A DNA stretch of 38,749 bases from Gammaproteobacteria bacterium (GTDB taxonomy: Bacteria; Pseudomonadota; Gammaproteobacteria; SZUA-152): assembly GCA_022340845.1 (NCBI GenBank), contig JAJDNG010000131.1, positions 1 through 38,749 on the forward strand, written 5' to 3'. The notes under the pieces are model-generated. The model did not search any database. It saw nothing but the letters and a program-made list of their open reading frames with translations, and was not told where the DNA came from. This document shows positions 33,575 through 38,749 of the stretch, piece by piece. Within the stretch, counting starts at the first letter, position 1. The number at the start of each line of letters is the position of its first letter. Both the position numbers and the translations under genes were made by a program.

Positions 33575-34381
33575 ATGCACCCCATAAACAAAGCCGTGAA
33601 AATGATTGCGTTGGTCGGCGTGTTTTGGCTCGCCAGCACCGCTGCGCCGGCGGCAAGCTTTGATCATGAGCACAGTGCGTGGCAGGAGCTGCTGCAAACC
33701 TACGTAGTGGATCACGGCGCGTACAGTGAAGTCCGTTACCTGCAATTGCAGCAAAATGCCATCGCTGCACTAGAGAACTATTTGCAGTCACTCTCGAGGG
33801 TGCCTAAAAGCCAGTTCGATCAATGGAGCAAAGCGCAACGGCTGGCATTTCTCATTAATGCTTACAATGCGTTTACCGTGCAATTAATCGTGGCGCATTA
33901 TCCAGTGGATTCCATCAAAGACATCGGCGGGTTTTTCCGCAGTCCCTGGAAAATCGAATTTTTTTCCTTGTTCGGCGAAAAAACCCACCTGGACCACATC
34001 GAGCATGAATTGATCCGCGGCCGAGATTATGCCGAACCCAGGATCCATTTTGCCCTGGTGTGCGCCTCGGTGGGTTGTCCCAAATTGCAGGGCCGGGCCT
34101 ATACTGCGCAAGATCTGGAGTCTATGTTAGAATCCGCCACCAATACCTTTTTACACGACCCGTCGCGAAACCGTTATGCGGCGACGGACAATACCTTGTA
34201 TCTATCCAGCATCTTTAAATGGTACGGCGAGGATTTTGCCGTAAAATCCGGCTCCGTGGAGCAATTCGTCGCCGCTTACATGAGTCACGACCCCAAGGTG
34301 CGTCAGCGCATTGGTTCAAAACAAGTGGACGTGGAGTACCTGGATTATGACTGGTCGTTGAACGATGCGAGTGATCGTTGA
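33575..34381 (+). CDS. Exported DUF547 protein
   Basis: Start taken at ATG 33575, 9 nt after GGAGG (33561-33565). ATG 33569 is too close. Seen: a signal peptide of about 28 residues ending P-A-A-S, then a DUF547 domain with F-L-I-N-A-Y-N-A-F-T, D-I-G-G-F-F-R-S-P-W and H-F-A-L-V-C-A-S-V-G-C-P. The family has a papain-like fold; the motif containing C-A-S-V-G-C-P is typical. It starts 13 nt after the reductase stop, so is co-transcribed with it. Function unknown. Confidence 0.9.
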   Translation: MHPINKAVKMIALVGVFWLASTAAPAASFDHEHSAWQELLQTYVVDHGAYSEVRYLQLQQNAIAALENYLQSLSRVPKSQFDQWSKAQRLAFLINAYNAFTVQLIVAHYPVDSIKDIGGFFRSPWKIEFFSLFGEKTHLDHIEHELIRGRDYAEPRIHFALVCASVGCPKLQGRAYTAQDLESMLESATNTFLHDPSRNRYAATDNTLYLSSIFKWYGEDFAVKSGSVEQFVAAYMSHDPKVRQRIGSKQVDVEYLDYDWSLNDASDR

Positions 34382-34442
34382 CTGAATATCCCGTGACGGA
34401 CAATTTGGTATCCATTATTTTCAATAGTGTTTTATAACAGCC

Positions 34443-34883
34443 ATGACCGATTTGCCTTTTTGGAAAACCACCTCCCTGGAGAATATGAGCCAGGCGCAAT
34501 GGGAATCCTTGTGCGACGGCTGCGCCAAGTGTTGTTTATTTAAAATCGAAGATATCGATACCGGCGATTTGTATTTCACCAATGTGGTGTGCCGGTTATT
34601 GGATTTAAACACCTGCCAATGCAGCGACTACCAGAACCGCCGCACCCTGGTGCCCGATTGCGTTAATCTCTACCAGCACGGTGACATCAAGCAATTGAAC
34701 TACATGCCCTCCACCTGCGCTTACCGCTTATTGTCGGAAGGCAAGGACTTGCCCTCCTGGCATCCTTTGATCACCGGGGAACCCGATTCCGTAGTTCGTG
34801 CCGGTGAGTCGGTCAAAGGTCGTGTGTTCGTTGAAAGCGAACATCTGGAATTGCAAGACTACATCGTCGAGTGGCCTCGCTAA
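34443..34883 (+). CDS. ycgN: YcgN-type cysteine-cluster protein (UPF0260)
   Basis: 146 aa, typical length. Seen: the cysteine cluster C-D-G-C-A-K-C-C near residue 24 and further Cys at N-V-V-C, N-T-C-Q-C, P-D-C and S-T-C-A-Y, a pattern conserved in this family and suited to a metal or Fe-S site. No signal peptide. The start has no clear ribosome-binding site. It lies 61 nt after the DUF547 gene on the same strand, so it may be the last gene of that operon. Role unknown. Confidence 0.95.
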   Translation: MTDLPFWKTTSLENMSQAQWESLCDGCAKCCLFKIEDIDTGDLYFTNVVCRLLDLNTCQCSDYQNRRTLVPDCVNLYQHGDIKQLNYMPSTCAYRLLSEGKDLPSWHPLITGEPDSVVRAGESVKGRVFVESEHLELQDYIVEWPR

Positions 34884-34950
34884 GCCGCCCCGCAAAACAG
34901 TTGTAGGAAGTAGTTCCACAGTTAAGCAGGCCAGTCAGGCATTTCAAAGC

Positions 34951-34990
34951 GCAAACTAAAACACCCATCACCGTAACCGGTGATGGGTGT
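34951..34990 (-). terminator. Terminator of the FKBP gene
   Basis: A perfect 13-bp stem ACACCCATCACCG / CGGTGATGGGTGT (34961-34973, 34978-34990) with a TAAC loop, followed on the minus strand by TTTAGTTTGC. The T-run is short but the stem is strong. It lies 53 nt beyond the stop of the FKBP gene and may also stop readthrough from ycgN. Confidence 0.85.
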
Positions 34991-35043
34991 GGAATGAATT
35001 GCGTGGAACGGGTTGTTTTAATGAATGGTTTTAATGGACCGTT

Positions 35044-35745
35044 TTACGGTTGCGCTGATTTTTTCACTTCGACCAATTCGATATCGAATATCAAGGTCTC
35101 ATTGGGTCCGATATTGGCGCCGGCGCCACGTTCGCCATAGGCCAGATCCGAAGGAATATACACTTGCCATTTGGAGCCTACCGCCATCATCGGCAGCACT
35201 TCCTGCCACCCCTTAATGACGCCGTTTAGCGGAAACGTGGCGGGTTCACCGCGCTTGTACGAACTATCAAATTCGGTGCCATCGATTAAGGTGCCACGGT
35301 AATGGGCGACGACGGAAGACTCAAGCGTTGGTTTTTCGCCTTTCCCTTCGGTAATCACTTTATATTGAATGCCATTGTCCAGAGTTTTGACGCCGGGTTT
35401 GCTTTTATTTTCCGCCAGGAATTTTTCACCGGCCTCTTTGGCTTTACCGCCTTGAGCGTTGCGTTCGGCCATCAATTTTTCTTGTTTAGCCTTAACCGCC
35501 TCCTGCATTTGTTCCATGCTCAGCTGTAAGTCTTTACCTTGCAACACATCGCCGATGGCTTGGCTCAGCGCGGTTACGTCGATATCGCTCAGGCCTTGGT
35601 TTTTTAAATTTTGCGCAATTTGAAAACCTATGGCGTAACCGAATTTTTGGTCATCGGTTTTCAAGTTGTCGGCGGCAAAAGTCGGTGTCGCCACCAATAA
35701 AACACTGGCGCACAAGGCATGGGCTAGTTTGGATTTAATATTCAC
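35044..35745 (-). CDS. Exported FKBP-type peptidyl-prolyl isomerase (FkpA/Mip-like)
   Basis: 233-aa periplasmic or outer-membrane-associated folding catalyst. Start is GTG 35745 with AGGA 6 nt before it. Seen: a signal peptide ending P-T-F-A (24 residues); an FKBP N-terminal helical dimerisation region (about 30-125) rich in Lys/Glu/Gln; and a C-terminal FKBP domain with V-A-H-Y-R-G-T-L-I-D-G-T-E-F-D-S-S, V-I-K-G-W-Q-E-V-L-P-M-M and A-Y-G-E-R-G-A-G. The FkpA and Mip names both apply by architecture, so no symbol is given. On the minus strand TATAAT (35766-35771) lies just upstream and may be its -10 box. Confidence 0.93.
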   Translation of the reverse strand: MNIKSKLAHALCASVLLVATPTFAADNLKTDDQKFGYAIGFQIAQNLKNQGLSDIDVTALSQAIGDVLQGKDLQLSMEQMQEAVKAKQEKLMAERNAQGGKAKEAGEKFLAENKSKPGVKTLDNGIQYKVITEGKGEKPTLESSVVAHYRGTLIDGTEFDSSYKRGEPATFPLNGVIKGWQEVLPMMAVGSKWQVYIPSDLAYGERGAGANIGPNETLIFDIELVEVKKSAQP

Positions 35746-36094
35746 AATATGTCCTTTTAGATTTAATTATAAAAAGTGTGGTTATGTAACTTTATCTTTT
35801 TGCAGGGTTTATTTGCATATCGGCAATGCGGCGGTCAACTGTTCGCAGTCAAACCCGCCAGGGAGAAGATTAAGAAAGAGGCAATCTTCATGACTAAAGC
35901 TTGGAATCGCTGTAAACGTCGGATATGCTTGCTGAGGTCTCCGATAAACAATGCAAGTTTAGCTGGGAAGTGTAGTACTTTTCCCGGTAAATGAGCAAGT
36001 CATAATACAAAAACAAAAATCTTAAAAAGTGAGAGATTGAGTATAGGGTAACTACAAACTAGGGAAAACAAGGGATCTGCAGAAGGGGGGGCAT
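35746..36094. other. Intergenic region before the PKD lipoprotein gene
   Basis: 349 bp between divergent genes; AT-rich near both ends. It includes a possible -10 (TATAAT on the minus strand, 35766-35771) for the FKBP gene and AAGGGGGGG just before the lipoprotein ATG. I looked for a c-di-GMP (GEMM) riboswitch, often found before such proteins, and did not see its conserved core. A short 72-codon frame here is not supported. Confidence 0.4.
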
Positions 36095-38749
36095 ATGAAG
36101 CAAGCGAAGAGTCCATGGTCATGGATGGTGCGCGGTTCGCGATGGGGGGCGTTGCAGTGTAGGTTGCTGTTCTTAATGAGTGTGATGGCGGCCTCCGCCT
36201 GTTCAAACATTGACGAAAATCCTCCCTCCGATGATGGCGGTCAGAATAAAGTCGGTAATAATTTACCAGATGTTTCCGCCGGCGAAGATTTTACCCCTGC
36301 GGAATATCTATCCGAATTCACCTTAGACGGCAACGCCTGGGACGAGGAAGACGGCAGTACTGTCAGTGTCCTATGGAGCCAGGTCAGTGGTCCGGATTCG
36401 GTGACCATAATGGCCCCCAGCCAGCCGACGACACAAGTAAAAACAGGGGTTTTCACCCAATCTCCCGGACAGTTTACCTTCCGTCTCACCGCCACTGATA
36501 AAGACGGCGGGAGCAGTTTCGATGACGTTGTCGTCACTGTACCCAAGCCGCAACTTATCATAAGTGCAGGCGACAATATCTCAGTGAACAGCGGCGATGA
36601 GGTGACGCTGCACGCCGATGTCGGCTTTCCCGATCCTGCTGTACAAAAGACTATTGTGTGGCAAAAAGTTACGGATACAGTGGTCACCGACATGAGTGGA
36701 ACCACTACCGAGGATTTGCATTTTTCGGCGCCATCGGTTTCCGTAACGACCAACATACGATTTGACGTTACCGCGAGTGTTACCATCAGTGACGAAACGG
36801 AAACCGTCAGTGATACTGTCACCGTAACAGTCAATCCCAATCCCAATGCCTCGCCCGTGGTCAATGCCGGCGGCGACAGAAGCGTCGTCTCCGGCAGTTC
36901 GGTGCAAATCACTGCGATAGCATCAGACACAGATGGTAGCATCGATTCGTATGCGTGGAGTCGGGTCTCAGGCCCTTCGGTGACGTTACTAGGCTCTGCC
37001 ACGCCGACAGTCAGTTTTACCGCGCCCACCGTTAGCGTAAATGATAACCTCACGCTGCGGTTGACAGTAACTGATAATGACGGAGTTGATGCCAGTGATG
37101 ATGTGATCATTACAATTTTGCCCGTCAACAGTAATCAGCCGCCCACGGTGACCGCCGATGACGATCAGTTGGTCAACGGGGGTGATCCCGTCACATTGAG
37201 CGCCGTTGCCACCGATGACGGATCCATCGCCGCGTATTTGTGGAGCGATGAAACCGTCAACGGGCCGGCGATAAGCTTGAGCGGCGAGCAGACGGCTAAT
37301 GTGTCGTTTACCGCCCCGCAAGTCAACCAACGTACCGTACTCACACTGCGGGTTACCGTGACCGATGATCAAGGCGTCGTTGCCAGCGACGATGTCATGG
37401 TCACCATTAACGCGCCACCGCATGCCGATGCCGGCGCCGATCAACAAGCGGAGGCAGGCAGCTCAGTGACGCTCACCGGCAATGGCAGTGATACCGATGG
37501 CAATGTCACAACCTACCTATGGACACAGACCGGCACACCTCAGGTGCCATTGATCAACGCCGATAGGCCAAGCGCGGAATTCATCACCCCCGACGTCACT
37601 CAGGCTACGGAACTCAGGTTTCAATTAACGGTCACCGACAACGACGGCGCCACCGCCAGTGATACGGTGATCGTGACGGTGAATCCCTTGCCACCCAACC
37701 AGCCACCGATTGCCCTGGCCGGTGAGGATCAGGCCGTGAACCCCGGCGATGTGATTACATTATCCGGAGCGGGTGAAGACAGCGATGGCTCGATCACCGG
37801 GTACTTGTGGGCGCATAGTCCCGGACAAAATCAGGAGCCGGTGATCAGCTTAGCGGATCCGCAACTGCAAACCGTAACGTTCACTGCCCCTGCAGTCAGT
37901 GAATCCACTACGCTGACATTTACTTTGACTGTCACCGACGATGCCGGAGACACCGGCACCGACACCGTAGTGGTCACCGTCCATCCCCTGGCTACGTTAA
38001 GCGGTACCATCACTTCCGCCAACGCCACCTTGATCGATAGCGACACCAATGCCGAAGGCACTACGCCGGTGGCGAATAATCCTTATGAAAAATCCCAGCA
38101 TATCCCCAATCCAGTGACGTTGGGCGGATACGTGCACCGCGAAGGCGTGGGACCTGTTGGTAGCAGTAACAACGGCGGCGCGGTAGACGCTGAAGATGTT
38201 TATCACGTTAATTTGGCGCCAGGTCAAGTGGTAACCATATATTTAGGGGAAAGTTATTCCACTTCAGATACCCAACCAACGATTGAAGCATGGCTTACCA
38301 ATGACTACACCTCCGCCGCTGACTATGTTCGATATGATTATGAGCCACGGAGCAGTAGTGGGGCGATAATCCTCACTGCGCCGGTTGCCAATAGTATTCC
38401 ACCGCCCCCTGCCGACGGCCATTACCTTATTAATATTCTGGCTGGTGATAATTCAGCTTATAGTTACGTGTTAACGGTTGGTTCGGCGGCGTCTGCGCAA
38501 AGCAACGGCTGGAGTGCGCAGCAGGATTTTGTCCCATATGAACTCATTGTTGATTTTAAAGAGTCGGAGCAAAGTGGACCACTAAATAGTAAACAAAGTC
38601 AGGTTTCGCTGGCACAGCGCGCCGCTTCGGTGGGTATGGAAGCTTTGGGCGGTGCCCCGGGACGCAGTATGTTGCTGGGTTTTGCGGATCCTTCTGCCAA
38701 AGCCAGTGCATTTGCGACATTGGGTATCCAGAATCGCATTCAACCAGCG
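36095..38749 (+). CDS. Large PKD-repeat lipoprotein, 3'-truncated; probable subtilase-type surface protein
   Basis: Open for 885 codons from ATG 36095 to the end of the window without a stop. Seen: a basic N-terminus and hydrophobic core ending in a lipobox-like A-A-S-A-C with Cys 36; six tandem PKD/Ig-like domains of ~95 residues (about 56-152, 153-249, 251-345, 346-440, 442-532, 535-631), each ending L-T-V-T-D or similar then a V-T-V strand; a PPC-like beta domain (about 656-799); and a segment D-F-V-P-Y-E-L-I-V-D-F resembling the start of a subtilase propeptide (F-V-P-G-E-L-I-V-x-F). A serine protease beyond the window is therefore likely but unseen. Probably outer-membrane-anchored or surface-exposed. 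The first domain is the most diverged. Confidence 0.88.
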   Translation, partial: MKQAKSPWSWMVRGSRWGALQCRLLFLMSVMAASACSNIDENPPSDDGGQNKVGNNLPDVSAGEDFTPAEYLSEFTLDGNAWDEEDGSTVSVLWSQVSGPDSVTIMAPSQPTTQVKTGVFTQSPGQFTFRLTATDKDGGSSFDDVVVTVPKPQLIISAGDNISVNSGDEVTLHADVGFPDPAVQKTIVWQKVTDTVVTDMSGTTTEDLHFSAPSVSVTTNIRFDVTASVTISDETETVSDTVTVTVNPNPNASPVVNAGGDRSVVSGSSVQITAIASDTDGSIDSYAWSRVSGPSVTLLGSATPTVSFTAPTVSVNDNLTLRLTVTDNDGVDASDDVIITILPVNSNQPPTVTADDDQLVNGGDPVTLSAVATDDGSIAAYLWSDETVNGPAISLSGEQTANVSFTAPQVNQRTVLTLRVTVTDDQGVVASDDVMVTINAPPHADAGADQQAEAGSSVTLTGNGSDTDGNVTTYLWTQTGTPQVPLINADRPSAEFITPDVTQATELRFQLTVTDNDGATASDTVIVTVNPLPPNQPPIALAGEDQAVNPGDVITLSGAGEDSDGSITGYLWAHSPGQNQEPVISLADPQLQTVTFTAPAVSESTTLTFTLTVTDDAGDTGTDTVVVTVHPLATLSGTITSANATLIDSDTNAEGTTPVANNPYEKSQHIPNPVTLGGYVHREGVGPVGSSNNGGAVDAEDVYHVNLAPGQVVTIYLGESYSTSDTQPTIEAWLTNDYTSAADYVRYDYEPRSSSGAIILTAPVANSIPPPPADGHYLINILAGDNSAYSYVLTVGSAASAQSNGWSAQQDFVPYELIVDFKESEQSGPLNSKQSQVSLAQRAASVGMEALGGAPGRSMLLGFADPSAKASAFATLGIQNRIQPA

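Noticed and set aside
35776-35994. 72-codon plus-strand frame between FKBP and PKD genes
   Set aside because: No signal, domain or ribosome-binding site, and it spans the FKBP promoter region.
35746-36094. c-di-GMP (GEMM) riboswitch before the PKD gene
   Set aside because: Conserved core and tetraloop-receptor pattern not found by eye.

Overview
The window looks like chromosomal DNA of a free-living gammaproteobacterium. The evidence is gene content: SlyX, a YcgN-type cysteine-cluster protein, a DUF2333 protein, HinT, a QseBC/PmrAB-like two-component pair and a dense set of outer-membrane and periplasmic proteins. I cannot name the genus. I see no tRNA, rRNA, CRISPR array, transposase or phage gene. 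The first and last genes run off the window.

Layout. 1-5.4 kb: the C-terminal part of a lipase/esterase meets, tail to tail, a 1359-residue RHS/YD-repeat protein that ends in a degenerate, proline-rich tail instead of a recognisable toxin. 5.4-9.05 kb: an OmpA-family lipoprotein converges on a membrane-bound GGDEF-EAL protein. 9.05-11.2 kb: a secreted hypothetical protein, hinT and an exported rhodanese. 11.4-17.4 kb (minus strand): a DUF4136 lipoprotein, then a compact five-gene envelope operon (LolA-like protein, two FtsX-type permeases, a LolD-like ATPase and a beta-barrel outer-membrane protein). 17.9-19.8 kb: a tandem pair of exported double-rhodanese paralogs closed by a strong terminator.

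19.85-28 kb: a DUF2333 membrane protein, a hybrid histidine kinase with receiver and HPt domains, then a response regulator and sensor kinase converging on a BamA/TamA-like surface protein. This last block is bracketed by two inverted copies of the same short palindrome. 28.2-31.2 kb: a von Willebrand A-type protein, a membrane-anchored J-domain protein, slyX, a small conserved protein and a YgjP-type metallopeptidase. 31.3-34.9 kb: a probable operon of TVP38/TMEM64 protein, MerA-like flavin disulfide reductase, exported DUF547 protein and YcgN. 35-35.7 kb: an exported FKBP prolyl isomerase. 36.1 kb to the end: a large lipoprotein with six tandem PKD-like domains, a PPC-like domain and what looks like the propeptide region of a subtilase, truncated by the window edge.

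The common theme is the cell envelope: signal peptides or lipoboxes are visible on about a dozen products, and the regulators (a c-di-GMP enzyme and two phosphorelay systems) all have membrane-spanning sensor parts. The observations most worth following are the palindrome-bracketed regulator plus BamA-like block, the five-gene LolA-like/ABC/porin operon, the duplicated rhodaneses and the modular PKD lipoprotein.
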